Shown: positions 51,336 through 60,270 of the stretch, one piece after another
How the letters are laid out: each line of letters begins with the position of its first letter
Position numbering within the stretch: position 1 is the stretch's first letter
Origin: Streptomyces sp. G44
GTDB taxonomy: Bacteria > Actinomycetota > Actinomycetes > Streptomycetales > Streptomycetaceae
Reading direction: 5' to 3'
NCBI RefSeq assembly: GCF_016905445.1
Contig: NZ_JAFEXF010000002.1
Location: 62,001-126,000 of the forward strand
DNA length: 64,000 bases
Notes under the pieces: generated by a model
What the model saw: the letters and a program-made list of their open reading frames with translations, nothing else
Told to the model about the DNA's origin: nothing
Database searches by the model: none
Made by a program: the position numbers and the translations under genes

Positions 51336-52013
51336 ATGACGAAGAACCTGAAGATCTCCCTGGCCCTGGTTGTCATCGCCATGGCTGTCGTCGCCGCGCT
51401 GCTGGCGGCCAACCGCACGCCTGATGTCGCCACCGACGCCTCGGCCCAGGCAGACGCCGGCCAGGGCAAGGCCGCGCCCGCTTCGGTGCTGGTCCGCCCC
51501 GACAGTCACCGGCTGTCGACGGCGAAGGACGGCAAGGTGACGGTCGTGGAGTTCCTGGACCTGGAGTGCGAGTCGTGCCGGGCCGCCTTCCCGCACGTGG
51601 AGCAGCTGCGCAAGGAGTACGCGGGCCGGGTCACGTTCGTGATGCGCTACTTCCCGATCCCCAGCCACAAGAACGCCGAGCTGGCCGCGCGTGCGGTGGA
51701 GGCCGCCGCGGCGCAGGGCAAGCTGGAAGCGATGTACCAGAAGATGTACGAGACCCAGGAGAGCTGGGGGGACCAGCAGGTTTCGCACGAGAAGACCTTC
51801 CGCGGCTTCGCCAAGGAGCTCGGGCTGGACATGAAGAAGTTCGAGGCGGACTGGAAGGACCCGGCCACCGCGAAGCGGGTCGAGAAGGACCGCCAGGACG
51901 GTCTCGCGCTCGGCGTGCAGGGCACGCCGACGTTCTTCGTCAACGGCCAAAGGCCGCAGCTCCAGTCGGTGGACGACTTCAGGGCGGCCATCGACGCGGA
52001 GCTGGCCAGGTGA
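51336..52013 (+). CDS. DsbA-like thiol-disulfide oxidoreductase
   Basis: 225 residues, ATG at 51336. N-terminal membrane anchor (ISLALVVIAMAVVAALLAA, residues 7-25), then a thioredoxin fold with active site C78-E-S-C81 (FLDLECESCRAAFP), the inserted helical domain, and the cis-Pro loop GVQGTPTFFVNG. It should introduce or exchange disulfides in exported proteins at the outer membrane face. The stop overlaps the GTG of the VKOR-like gene, which is the usual electron acceptor partner that re-oxidises it. Confidence 0.87.
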   Translation: MTKNLKISLALVVIAMAVVAALLAANRTPDVATDASAQADAGQGKAAPASVLVRPDSHRLSTAKDGKVTVVEFLDLECESCRAAFPHVEQLRKEYAGRVTFVMRYFPIPSHKNAELAARAVEAAAAQGKLEAMYQKMYETQESWGDQQVSHEKTFRGFAKELGLDMKKFEADWKDPATAKRVEKDRQDGLALGVQGTPTFFVNGQRPQLQSVDDFRAAIDAELAR

Positions 52014-52654
52014 GTGTCACCGCCGCGTCCGCCCGGCCGCAGGCTGGGGCTGCCGAGGGCACTGGGGCGGTGGGGCAGCGCATGCTGGCTGTCGTGCTCA
52101 CCGTCGGCGGGGCGGTCGGCTTCCTGGCCGCCTTCACGCTGACGGTGGAGAAGATCGCCCTGCTGAAGGACCCGTCCTACAGCCCGTCGTGCAGCATCAA
52201 CCCGGTCCTCAGCTGCGGGTCGGTGATGACCACGCCGCAGGCGGAGGTGTTCGGCTTCCCCAACCCGCTGCTGGGCATCGCCGGGTTCGCGGTGGTGACC
52301 GCGCTGGGGATGGTGCTGCTGACCGGGGCGGTCCTGCCGCGCTGGTTCTGGTGGGGGCTTGAGGCCGGGGTCGTCTTCGGAGTGGTCTTCGTCCACTGGC
52401 TGGTCTTCCAGAGCCTGTACCGGATCGGCGCGCTGTGCCCGTACTGCATGGTCGTGTGGACCGTGATGATCCCCGTCTTCTGGTACACCACCGTGCACAT
52501 CCTCACCCGCGGCTATCTGCCTGTGCCTGACCGGGTGCGCCGGTGGGCGACGGCTGTGGCCGGCTACCACGGAGTGGTGCTCACCGCCTGGTACGTGCTC
52601 ATCGCCGTGCTGATCCTTGAGCGGTTCTGGCTGTACTGGACCACGCTCGTCTAA
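52010..52654 (+). CDS. Vitamin K epoxide reductase (VKOR) homologue
   Basis: 214 residues from GTG at 52010, overlapping the DsbA-like stop; the longer frame from 51566 is a shadow. Five membrane segments. CPYC (C143, C146) is the quinone-proximal redox motif, and C61/C69 (PSCSINPVLSCGSV) the loop pair that passes electrons from the DsbA partner. It re-oxidises the DsbA-like protein at the expense of menaquinone. The dsbA-VKOR pair is typical for actinobacteria, and here it is an additional copy within the metal/cytochrome island. Confidence 0.88.
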   Translation: MSVTAASARPQAGAAEGTGAVGQRMLAVVLTVGGAVGFLAAFTLTVEKIALLKDPSYSPSCSINPVLSCGSVMTTPQAEVFGFPNPLLGIAGFAVVTALGMVLLTGAVLPRWFWWGLEAGVVFGVVFVHWLVFQSLYRIGALCPYCMVVWTVMIPVFWYTTVHILTRGYLPVPDRVRRWATAVAGYHGVVLTAWYVLIAVLILERFWLYWTTLV

Positions 52655-52696
52655 CCCCCTCTTCCGGCTCCCGTCACACCGAAGGCTTACGTAACG

Positions 52697-53299
52697 ATGA
52701 GATCCACTCCTGCCGAAGCTGGTGCACGGATACCGCGCCGCGCCGCCGTCCTCGCCCTCGGCCTTGCCGTGCTGACCGCCGCGGGCTGCGCCACGCAGAG
52801 CAATGACGCCCCGTCCTCGGCGGACAAGGCAGCCGACCGGCAGCTGCTGCAGATCCCGGCCGCCGACCGGCAGGCCGCGCCCGATCTGCGGGGCGAGACC
52901 CTCACCGGTGAGCAGACCGCGCTGGCCGACTACCGCGGCAAGATCGTGGTCATCAACGTGTGGGGCTCATGGTGCGCGCCCTGCCGGGCCGAGGCACCGC
53001 ACCTGCAGAAGGTCTTCGAGGACACCCGCGACCAGGGCGTCGCGTTCTTGGGCATCAACACCCGGGACGCCACGAAGACCAACGCGCTGAACTTCGAGAA
53101 GGGCTTCGGCATCACCTATCCCAGCCTGTGGGATCCGGCCGGGCGGCAGCTGCTGAAGTTCAAGGGGACCATCTCGCCCTCCGCGATCCCCAGCACGGTC
53201 GTCATCGATGCCAAGGGCCGTATCGCCGCCCGCGCGCTGAAGGCGCTGAGTGAGACCGAGCTGCGCAAGATGATCGACCCGCTGCTGAAGGAGGGCTGA
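52697..53299 (+). CDS. TlpA/ResA-like thioredoxin lipoprotein
   Basis: 200 residues, ATG at 52697. Lipobox LTAAGC with lipidated Cys31, then a TlpA/ResA-type thioredoxin fold: VVINVWGSWCAPCRAEAPHLQ (C93-x2-C96) and the cis-Pro region SPSAIPSTVVID. ResA-like proteins keep the cysteines of apocytochrome c reduced for heme attachment. CcdA, which supplies the electrons, is encoded 3 bases downstream, and ResB/CcsB, which ligate heme, are 2.7 kb further on, so this is the thiol arm of a system II cytochrome c assembly line. Confidence 0.88.
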   Translation: MRSTPAEAGARIPRRAAVLALGLAVLTAAGCATQSNDAPSSADKAADRQLLQIPAADRQAAPDLRGETLTGEQTALADYRGKIVVINVWGSWCAPCRAEAPHLQKVFEDTRDQGVAFLGINTRDATKTNALNFEKGFGITYPSLWDPAGRQLLKFKGTISPSAIPSTVVIDAKGRIAARALKALSETELRKMIDPLLKEG

Positions 53300-53302
53300 G
53301 CC

Positions 53303-54055
53303 ATGGTGATGGCCGCGGGCTTGGAGACCACGGTGCTGACCGGCTCGCTGCTGCTGGCGCTGCCGATCGCGGCGCTGGCCGGAGCCGTCTCCTTCTTCTC
53401 CCCCTGCGTGCTGCCGCTGGTGCCCGGCTACCTGTCCTACGTCACCGGGATGAGCGGGGCGGACCTGGCCGAGGCACGACGCGGGCGCATCCTGGCCGGC
53501 ACACTGCTGTTCCTCGCCGGATTCACGGCCGTGTTCGTCTCCTTCGGCGCCGCGTTCGGGTACGCGGGCAACACCCTGCTCGAATACCAGGACCTGCTCA
53601 TCCGAATCCTGGGCGGCGCGACCATCGTGATGGGCCTGTCCTTCATGGGCGTTCTGCCCGGCATGAGCCGGGAGTGGCGGCTTCACCGCCGGCCGGCGGC
53701 CGGCCTGGCCGGCGCCCCGATGCTGGGCGTGCTGTTCGGACTGGGCTGGACCCCGTGCATCGGCCCCACCCTGGCCGCCGTCCAGGCACTGGCCTTCACC
53801 GAAGCCAGCGCCGGCCGCGGGGCGGTGCTCACCGTCGCCTACTGCGCGGGCCTGGGCCTGCCCTTCCTGGCCGCCGGTCTGGCCTTCCGCAAGGCGCTGG
53901 GCGTCTTCGCCTGGGTCAAGTCCCACTACCAGTGGGTGATGCGCATCGGCGGCTCCATGATGATCGCCACCGGCCTGCTCATGGTCACCGGCGTGTGGAG
54001 CTACCTGATCGGCCAGATGCAGTCCTGGTCCGCCGGCTTCACCGTCGGCATCTGA
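53303..54055 (+). CDS. ccdA: CcdA-type thiol electron carrier
   Basis: 250 residues, ATG at 53303, spaced 3 bases from the TlpA-like gene. Six membrane segments with the pseudo-symmetric Cys motifs [17 protein letters not shown] (C35) and [14 protein letters not shown]. These two membrane-buried cysteines carry electrons from cytosolic thioredoxin to the extracellular TlpA/ResA-like protein. Normal length for the family. Part of the tlpA-ccdA operon, feeding cytochrome c maturation by the ResB/CcsB pair encoded downstream. Confidence 0.9.
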   Translation: MVMAAGLETTVLTGSLLLALPIAALAGAVSFFSPCVLPLVPGYLSYVTGMSGADLAEARRGRILAGTLLFLAGFTAVFVSFGAAFGYAGNTLLEYQDLLIRILGGATIVMGLSFMGVLPGMSREWRLHRRPAAGLAGAPMLGVLFGLGWTPCIGPTLAAVQALAFTEASAGRGAVLTVAYCAGLGLPFLAAGLAFRKALGVFAWVKSHYQWVMRIGGSMMIATGLLMVTGVWSYLIGQMQSWSAGFTVGI

Positions 54056-54128
54056 CAACCCCGCCCGGCCCCGCGATCCGACACCGGGTTACGCGCGGGC
54101 AGCACATGACAACGAGTGAAGGAAGTTT

Positions 54129-54500
54129 GTGGTGAGTGTGGAACGGCCGGATTCCTGTGACCTGCTGTGCCTGGATCTGCCGGTGGCCGAGGAGATCCGC
54201 GCCCGTATGCCGCGGCTGCCCGGCCTGGAGCAGGCAGCCGCCGCGGCCAAGGCACTGGCCGATCCGACCCGCCTGGGCGTGGCCGCCGCCCTGGCCGAGG
54301 GCGGTGAACTGTGCGTGTGCGACGTTTCCTGGGTGGTCGGCCAGGCGCAGAACCTGGTCTCCCACCACCTGCGGCAGCTGCGCACGGCCGGGCTTGCCAC
54401 CTCCCGCCGGGACGGCCGACTGGTCATGTACGGGCTCACCGACCGCGGCCGCCACCTGCTGCAGACCCTGCTCGGCACCACTGCGGCCGAGCCCGCCTGA
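54129..54500 (+). CDS. CadC-like ArsR/SmtB-family metal sensor
   Basis: 123 residues, GTG at 54129 (GTG at 54132 also possible; GAAGGA upstream). Winged helix with KALADPTRLGVAAALAEGGELCVCDVSWVVGQAQNLVSHHLRQLRTAGL. ELCVCD (C62-x-C64) plus the N-terminal pair C10/C14 (SCDLLC) reproduce the four-thiolate alpha3N site of CadC, which senses Cd/Pb/Bi/Zn. It differs from the CmtR-like sensor at 47281 in the location of its metal site, so the island has two independent sensors. It probably controls the downstream sco1/res genes. Confidence 0.85.
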   Translation: MVSVERPDSCDLLCLDLPVAEEIRARMPRLPGLEQAAAAAKALADPTRLGVAAALAEGGELCVCDVSWVVGQAQNLVSHHLRQLRTAGLATSRRDGRLVMYGLTDRGRHLLQTLLGTTAAEPA

Positions 54501-54542
54501 AACCCGGCCACCGCAGTCGAAGAACGATCGGAAGCACCTCTG

Positions 54543-55232
54543 ATGAACCCGCCAACTGAATGGCGCCAGCGGGCCGCAGTGGCCGCCGTGGCCATGGCCG
54601 CCGCGGTGACGCTGGCCGCGTGCGGCTCCACCGGCCCGGCCGCCTCCAGCCAGGATGCTGCCGTTTCCCGGTCCGCTGATGATTCCCTCTACCAGGGCAG
54701 CGAGCTTGAGGCGCCTTACTTCAGCAAGCCGGACCTGGTGCTCAGCGACACCAACGGCAAACCGTTCGACCTGCGCAAGAAGACCGCGGGGCGGGCTGTG
54801 CTGTTGTTCTTCGGCTACACCAACTGCCCCGACGTGTGCCCCACCACCCTCGGCGACATCGCCCTGGCGTTGAAGGAACAGCCCAAGGATGTTCGCGACA
54901 AGACCGACGTCGTGTTCGTCACCACCGACCCCGAGCGCGACACCCCGAAGGCGCTGGGCAAATGGCTGGCCGCCTTCGACCACAACTTCATCGGGCTGAG
55001 CGGCGACCTGGAAAAGATCAAAGCGGCCGCTCGCCCCCTCGGCATCAGCGTCGAGGACCCCACCAAGCACCACGACGGCAGCGTCACCTCCTCCCACGGC
55101 GGCCAGGTCGTGGCCTTCCTGCCCACGGACGACAAAGCGCACGTGGTGTACCTGACCAACACCCCGCTCAAGACCTTCGCCCACGACCTGCCGCTGCTCG
55201 CCCAGGGCAAGCAGACGGACACGGCACGATGA
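54543..55232 (+). CDS. SCO1/SenC-family copper chaperone lipoprotein
   Basis: 229 residues, ATG at 54543. Lipobox LAAC with Cys27. The SCO fold shows GYTNCPDVCPTTLGD (C95-x3-C99) and the distal ligand His185 (SSHGGQVV), the full Cys2-His copper site. SCO proteins deliver copper to the CuA centre of cytochrome c oxidase or reduce its cysteines outside the membrane. Its stop overlaps the ATG of the decayed lnt gene. Presence here ties oxidase assembly to the cytochrome c genes of the island. Confidence 0.88.
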   Translation: MNPPTEWRQRAAVAAVAMAAAVTLAACGSTGPAASSQDAAVSRSADDSLYQGSELEAPYFSKPDLVLSDTNGKPFDLRKKTAGRAVLLFFGYTNCPDVCPTTLGDIALALKEQPKDVRDKTDVVFVTTDPERDTPKALGKWLAAFDHNFIGLSGDLEKIKAAARPLGISVEDPTKHHDGSVTSSHGGQVVAFLPTDDKAHVVYLTNTPLKTFAHDLPLLAQGKQTDTAR

Positions 55233-55957
55233 AGACCACCTCAACCGCCCCCTGCGAGCGGCCGGACGGCACCGAGACCGTCCCTTGCACCTCTGCCAGC
55301 AGGCAGATCCGCTCAGGTACCGCCGGGCCCTCACCCACCGGAGGCCCGCGCCGACTGGGAGGGCTGCTCCGCCCAGCCCAGGCCGCAGGGTCCGGGTTGC
55401 TGCTCTACGCCAGCGTCCTCCCGGTGGCCCCTGTGGTGGCTGGCGCCCGTGGCGTTCGCGCTCCTCGCCTCCAGCGTCCGGAGTCGGCGGGGCGAAACCG
55501 CACAGGGCGACCGCGAAACCGACCAGCGGAGTGCCGCCCGCGGCGGCCAGCGGCAGGATCCACCCTTCGGCCTGTCCGAACGCCACCTTGCCTCTGGAGA
55601 ATCCGCCGAAAGGCCTTCGGCCGCACTGAGATGACCTACCAGCAGCTGGCCATGTCCCGGCTGCGGGCCGTCGAGCACAGCCGTACCGTCCTCGTCCCCG
55701 TCACCAGTGGCGTCAGTGCCGTCATCCTCCCCGACGGCACCGTGCCCCAGCGCACCGGCCAGTTCGTCCCGGCCGCGCTGGTCGCCCAGGTCCCTCGACG
55801 CTCTTCGCTCACCCCGGCCACGCGCCTCGGTCCGCTGCTCCCCGAGGCTGCCCTGGCCGCCCTTGCCACCGCCGCCCTGGCCGCCGTGACCATCCGTGCG
55901 GCACGCGACCGCATCGCCACCCGCCGGCGCACTGCCGGTGCAGACGCTGGGAACTGA
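55229..55957 (+). pseudogene. lnt: Scrambled apolipoprotein N-acyltransferase (lnt) remnant
   Basis: Three blocks of Lnt can be recognised. Block 1 (+, about 55352-55495): SGLLLYAS then, after a frameshift, WWLAPVAFALLASSVRSRRG, the N-terminal membrane region. Block 2 (minus strand, about 55493-55595): VAFGQAEGWILPLAAAGGTP LVGFAVALCG, a central segment now inverted. Block 3 (+, about 55629-55957): MTYQQLAMSRLRAVEH...VTSGVSAVILPDG...LTPATRLG, the C-terminal nitrilase part and last helix. Most of the catalytic nitrilase domain is missing, so it cannot acylate lipoproteins. Sits between sco1-like and resB genes. Confidence 0.75.
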
Positions 55958-55960
55958 TCA

Positions 55961-57697
55961 ATGTCCAAGACCACGATGCCCCCGCCCGGCACGGCCGGTG
56001 AATCGCCAGAGAACTCCCGCAACCCTGCAACGGCCGAGGAGCCGGCATTCGGGGCCGCCGGTGCTCAGCTGTCCACGGCCCCGTTGGAGGACGGCGGCAT
56101 CGCGGCGCTGGGCCTGGTCGGCTGGCTGCGCTGGTGCTGGCGCCAGCTCACCTCGATGCGCGTCGCGCTGATCCTTCTGTTCCTGCTCTCGCTCGCCTCG
56201 ATCCCCGGATCGCTGATGCCGCAACGCGGCACCGACCCGGCGAAGGTCGACCAGTACAAGGCCGACCACGACATCCTCGGGCCGATCGCCGAGAAGCTCC
56301 AACTCTTCGACGTCTACGGCTCAGTGTGGTTCTCGGCGATCTACATCCTGCTGTTCATCTCCCTCATCGGCTGCATCGTCCCCCGCTCCTGGCAGTTCAT
56401 CGGGCAGCTGCGCAGCCGCCCGCCGGCCGCGCCGCGAAACCTGACCCGCCTGCCCGCGCACACCACATGGCGCACCGAGGCCGAACCCGAGCAGGTGCTG
56501 GAGGCGGCGCGCCGGCTTCTCAAGGGCAGGCGCTACCGGACCCGAGCCGAAGGGGAGGCGGTGGCCTGCGAGAAGGGCTACCTGAGGGAGGCGGGCAACC
56601 TCGTCTTCCACGTATCGCTGATCGTCATGCTCGTCGCCTTCGCCACCGGCCAGTTGTGGAACTCCGAGGGCGGCAAGCTGGTCGTGGAAGGCGACGGCTT
56701 CTCCAACACCCTCAGCCAGTACGACGACCTGAAATCCGGGGCGCTCTTCGACCGTGAAAAGCTGCCACCGTTCGGTTTCACCCTGGAAGGGTTCGACGCC
56801 ACGTACGAGCGCACCGGCCCGCAGAGGGGCACCCCTCGTACCTTTCGCGCCCGTGTGTCCTACTGGGAAGGCGCCGACGAAAAACCGCGGTCCCGCACCA
56901 TCACCGTCAACCACCCACTCGAAGTCGGCGGGTCGAAGGTCTACCTGCTCGGACACGGCTACGCCCCCGTCGTCACGGTCAAGGACGGGCAGGGCACGAT
57001 CGCCTACCAGGGACCCGTCGCCTTCCTTCCGCAGGACAGCAACGTCACCTCCCTCGGCGTGATCAAGGTGCCGAACTACCGGGACGCCAAGGGAAAGAAG
57101 GACCAACTGGGCTTCCAGGGCGTGTTCGTGCCGACGTTCGGTGGCGCGGGCTCGGGCTCGATGTTCTCGCAGTTCCCCGCCCTGGACTATCCGGTCATGG
57201 CGTTGACGGCCTACCGGGGCGATTTGGGTCTGGATTCGGGGCTGCCGCAGAACGTCTACCAGCTCGATCTGAAGAACATGAAGCAGTTCACGGACGCCAA
57301 GGGGCAGAAGTTCAGGAAGATGCTGCGGCCGGGCGAGACGATGACCCTGCCGGGCGGTGCGGGCTCCCTGAGCTTCGACGGCGTCAAGGAATGGGCCACC
57401 TTCCAGGTCTCCCACCGCCCCGGCAACGGCCTGGCCCTGGCCGGCGCCCTCGCGGCGCTGATGGGCCTGTCGGCGTCGCTGTTCATCCAGCGCCGCCGGA
57501 TCTGGGTGAAGGCCACCCCGGGCGAGGACGGCACCACCGTCGTCGAGATCGCGGGCCTGGGCCGCAGCGAGTGGTCCAGGCTCCCCGAGGAAGTCGCCGC
57601 CGTGGCCCTCGCCCTGCGACCCGACGCCCCCGCCCTGCCCCCATCCCAGGACTCCACTCCCGCCCATGCCGACCCCGCACAAGGAGCGCGCCCGTGA
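55961..57697 (+). CDS. resB: Cytochrome c biogenesis protein ResB
   Basis: 578 residues, ATG at 55961. Membrane helices at about residues 60-80 (RVALILLFLLSLASIPGSL), 125-145, 210-230 and 495-515, with a large extracytoplasmic domain between the last two. LVGWLRWCWRQLTSMRVALILLF and the ARRLLKGRRYRTR...EKGYLREAGNLVFHVSLIVML region are typical of ResB/Ccs1. With CcsB it forms the system II heme-export and cytochrome c heme-ligation complex. Its stop overlaps the ccsB GTG. Confidence 0.9.
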   Translation: MSKTTMPPPGTAGESPENSRNPATAEEPAFGAAGAQLSTAPLEDGGIAALGLVGWLRWCWRQLTSMRVALILLFLLSLASIPGSLMPQRGTDPAKVDQYKADHDILGPIAEKLQLFDVYGSVWFSAIYILLFISLIGCIVPRSWQFIGQLRSRPPAAPRNLTRLPAHTTWRTEAEPEQVLEAARRLLKGRRYRTRAEGEAVACEKGYLREAGNLVFHVSLIVMLVAFATGQLWNSEGGKLVVEGDGFSNTLSQYDDLKSGALFDREKLPPFGFTLEGFDATYERTGPQRGTPRTFRARVSYWEGADEKPRSRTITVNHPLEVGGSKVYLLGHGYAPVVTVKDGQGTIAYQGPVAFLPQDSNVTSLGVIKVPNYRDAKGKKDQLGFQGVFVPTFGGAGSGSMFSQFPALDYPVMALTAYRGDLGLDSGLPQNVYQLDLKNMKQFTDAKGQKFRKMLRPGETMTLPGGAGSLSFDGVKEWATFQVSHRPGNGLALAGALAALMGLSASLFIQRRRIWVKATPGEDGTTVVEIAGLGRSEWSRLPEEVAAVALALRPDAPALPPSQDSTPAHADPAQGARP

Positions 57698-58788
57698 ACA
57701 TCGCTGCCGCAGCCAACGAGGACTTGGCCTCCATCAGCAACGTACTGATCTATTCGGCGATGGCGGTCTACACCCTCGCCTTCCTCGCACACATCACGGA
57801 ATGGGTCTTCGGCAGCCGCAGCAAGGTCGGCCGCACGGCCGCCGCCCTCACCTCGCACACGGTCACGGCCCCACCTGCGGCGGTGACCGTCACGGCCACC
57901 CGGAAGGCCGGCGGCACCACCGTGATGGAACGGGCCGAGGTCACCACCCGCTCCGCCACGGGCAGCCGCGACGTGCCCGACGGGCCCGGAGCCGCGGCCG
58001 GCGACGAGAAGGGCGAGCTGTACGGATGGATCGCGATCTCCCTGACCGTGCTGGCGTTCCTGGTCCACCTGGGCGGCGTGGTGGCCCGCACCCTGTCGGT
58101 GCAGCGCGCCCCGTGGGGCAACATGTACGAGTTCTCCACCACGTTCTCCTTGGTCGCCGTCGGCGGATACCTCCTCTTCCTCGTCCTCGGCAAGAACATC
58201 CGCTGGATCGGGCTGCCCCTGGTCACCTCCGTCCTCCTCGACCTCGGTCTCGCCGTGACGGTCCTGTACACCGACAGCGACCAGCTCGTGCCCGCGCTGC
58301 ACTCCTACTGGCTGTGGATCCACGTCTCCTGCGCGATCATCTCCGGCGCGATGTTCTACCTCGGCGCTCTCGCCACGGTCCTCTACCTCTTCCGGGACCG
58401 GTACGAGACCAAGCTCGCCTCCCCGCAGGGCAAGCAGCCCGGCCTAGCCGCCTCCTCCATCCTGGGACGCCTGCCGGCAGCGGCCAGCCTGGACAAGTTC
58501 GCCTACCGCATCAACGCGGTCATCTTCCCGCTGTGGACGTTCACGATCATCGCGGGCGCGATTTGGGCCGAGGCCGCCTGGGGTCGCTACTGGGGCTGGG
58601 ACCCCAAGGAGACCTGGTCCTTCATCACCTGGGTCGCCTACGCCTGCTACCTCCACGCCCGAGCCACCGCCGGCTGGAAGGGCCGCAAGGCCGCCTACCT
58701 CGTCCTGATCGCCTTCGCCTGCTTCATCTTCAACTACTACGGCGTCAACATGTTCATCACCGGCCTGCACTCCTACGCCGGCGTCTGA
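57694..58788 (+). CDS. ccsB: Cytochrome c biogenesis protein CcsB (ResC)
   Basis: 364 residues from GTG at 57694, overlapping the resB stop; the longer frame from 57391 is a shadow. Eight or so membrane helices. The conserved heme-handling loop reads [23 protein letters not shown] (tryptophan-rich WWD-type motif), and flanking His residues ([24 protein letters not shown]) should ligate heme. It moves heme across the membrane and presents it to ResB-bound apocytochrome. A decayed copy of its last third lies at 41699-42183. Confidence 0.9.
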   Translation: MNIAAAANEDLASISNVLIYSAMAVYTLAFLAHITEWVFGSRSKVGRTAAALTSHTVTAPPAAVTVTATRKAGGTTVMERAEVTTRSATGSRDVPDGPGAAAGDEKGELYGWIAISLTVLAFLVHLGGVVARTLSVQRAPWGNMYEFSTTFSLVAVGGYLLFLVLGKNIRWIGLPLVTSVLLDLGLAVTVLYTDSDQLVPALHSYWLWIHVSCAIISGAMFYLGALATVLYLFRDRYETKLASPQGKQPGLAASSILGRLPAAASLDKFAYRINAVIFPLWTFTIIAGAIWAEAAWGRYWGWDPKETWSFITWVAYACYLHARATAGWKGRKAAYLVLIAFACFIFNYYGVNMFITGLHSYAGV

Positions 58789-58845
58789 CGTCGCTCCAAC
58801 GCCGCAGCGCTCTTTGCCGACCGTCGGCGGCGCGGCGAGGCCGCC

Positions 58846-58930
58846 GACGGTGTGGTCACCGACTACCTGCACACCTGCTGGTGGCCTACCTCTCGCTGAC
58901 ACCTTTATCGTCCTCGGGTGCCTTGCCGCC
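58846..58930 (+). pseudogene. lspA: lspA fragment
   Basis: GGTCACCGACTACCTGCACA and the following bases align with the region of the intact lspA at 49637-50146 that encodes VVTDYLHTGWWPTFNLADVFIV, at roughly 80% identity but with indels that break the frame. It begins 58 bases after ccsB. A relic suggesting that an lspA copy once followed ccsB. Confidence 0.7.
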
Positions 58931-59004
58931 ATCCGCGGTGGCCGTCCGCGAGCCCGGCCCCGCAACGGACGCCGCGGACGGGCCGGGCTGAGCGGGGCCG
59001 GTTC

Positions 59005-60270
59005 TCACACGGCGACCGGTACGGGTGCCGGGGCGCCGATACGGCCGGTGCGGGCCAGCGCATGCACCGCACCGGCACAGCCCAGGCCGGTCACCGTCAG
59101 GGCCGCCCAGGTCAGCCACAGTGCGTGATGGGCGGTGGCGAAGTCCCACAGCGCGCCGGTGGCCAGGTTCCCCAGCGTGATGCCGAGGCCGGAGACGGTG
59201 TTGTAAAGGCCGTAGTGGGTGGCCACCAGCCGGTTGCCGGCCAGCGCGACGACGGTGTCCATCTCCAGCGGGTAGACCACCGCGCTTCCTGCGGCCAGCA
59301 GGACCACGGCCGCGGCCAAGGCCGCGAGTTCGACCGATAGGTACCACGGCCCCGTACCGGCGGCCGGAGCGAGGGCGAGGGGGGTGAAGGCCAGGCCCAT
59401 CGCGGCCAGCCCGCGCACCATCGCCTGCGGACGGCTCCACCGCTCCTTCGCCCAGGCGGTCAGCTTGAGCTGCCCGGCCACCGCCACCGCGGCGGAGAGC
59501 ACGAACAGGCCGCTGGTGACCTTCGTCCCGTCGGCCCCCAGCGCGGCATCGGCGGCCATCGGCAGGGCCAGATAGACCTGGAAGGTCAGCACGTAGGAGC
59601 CGATCATCGCGCCCGAGAACAGCAAGAATGGCCGATTGGCGATCACCTGCCGCCACTGCGCCAAGACCCCCTCGCCATCCGCATCGGCAGCCGTGGCGCG
59701 ACGCACCGGCAGTGCGCGGCCCTGGAGCAGGGTGAGCGCGGCGAAGATGGCGGCGGCCACCGTGCACACCAGCCGGAAGTCGGCCGCCAGCAGGGCGAGC
59801 CCGACCAGCGGACCCAGCAGCATCCCGGCCTGGTAGTAGACGTTGAACGCGGCGAAGGCATCCACCCGCCGCTCCCCGGCCTCGGCGGCGAGGTAGGCGC
59901 GTACGGCCGGGTTGAACAGGGCGCCGGCGAAACCGGTGGCCGCTGAGGCGGCCACCAGGGCGGGAAGGTTGTCGACCCAGCCCAGCAAGGCGAATCCGCC
60001 GGTCCGCAGCAGACACCCGGCCATGATGGGGGCCTTGTAGCCGAAGCGGTCGGCGATGGTGCCGCCGATCAGGAACATGCCCTGCTGGGAGAAGTTCCGC
60101 ACGCCCAGCACGAGGCCGACCGCCCAGGCCGCCAGCCCCAGCTCCCCGGCCAGGTGCGCGGCGAGATAGGGCATGAGCATGTAGAAGGCGAGGTTGATGG
60201 CGAACTGGTTCACCATCAACAGCCGCGCTGCCGGAGTAAAGCTCCGCGTCGTCGCTGCCAGCGTCTTCAC
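59005..60270 (-). CDS. MFS transporter
   Basis: 421 residues from GTG at 60270, overlapping the stop of the PLP-enzyme gene; the frame further upstream is a shadow. Twelve hydrophobic segments; [28 protein letters not shown] is the TM2-3 loop of an MFS exporter (DRFGYK). Translational coupling with a cysteine-synthase-like enzyme suggests that it exports that enzyme's product or a derived amino acid or chelator. Similar enzyme/MFS pairs accompany staphylopine-like and diaminopropionate-based metallophore pathways, but no nicotianamine-like enzyme is present here. Confidence 0.83.
   Translation of the reverse strand: MKTLAATTRSFTPAARLLMVNQFAINLAFYMLMPYLAAHLAGELGLAAWAVGLVLGVRNFSQQGMFLIGGTIADRFGYKAPIMAGCLLRTGGFALLGWVDNLPALVAASAATGFAGALFNPAVRAYLAAEAGERRVDAFAAFNVYYQAGMLLGPLVGLALLAADFRLVCTVAAAIFAALTLLQGRALPVRRATAADADGEGVLAQWRQVIANRPFLLFSGAMIGSYVLTFQVYLALPMAADAALGADGTKVTSGLFVLSAAVAVAGQLKLTAWAKERWSRPQAMVRGLAAMGLAFTPLALAPAAGTGPWYLSVELAALAAAVVLLAAGSAVVYPLEMDTVVALAGNRLVATHYGLYNTVSGLGITLGNLATGALWDFATAHHALWLTWAALTVTGLGCAGAVHALARTGRIGAPAPVPVAV

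Noticed and set aside
54039-55586. Minus-strand frame of 515 codons opposite the CadC-like, SCO1-like and lnt region
   Set aside because: Not a gene as a whole; only about 55493-55595 is meaningful, as the inverted lnt block.
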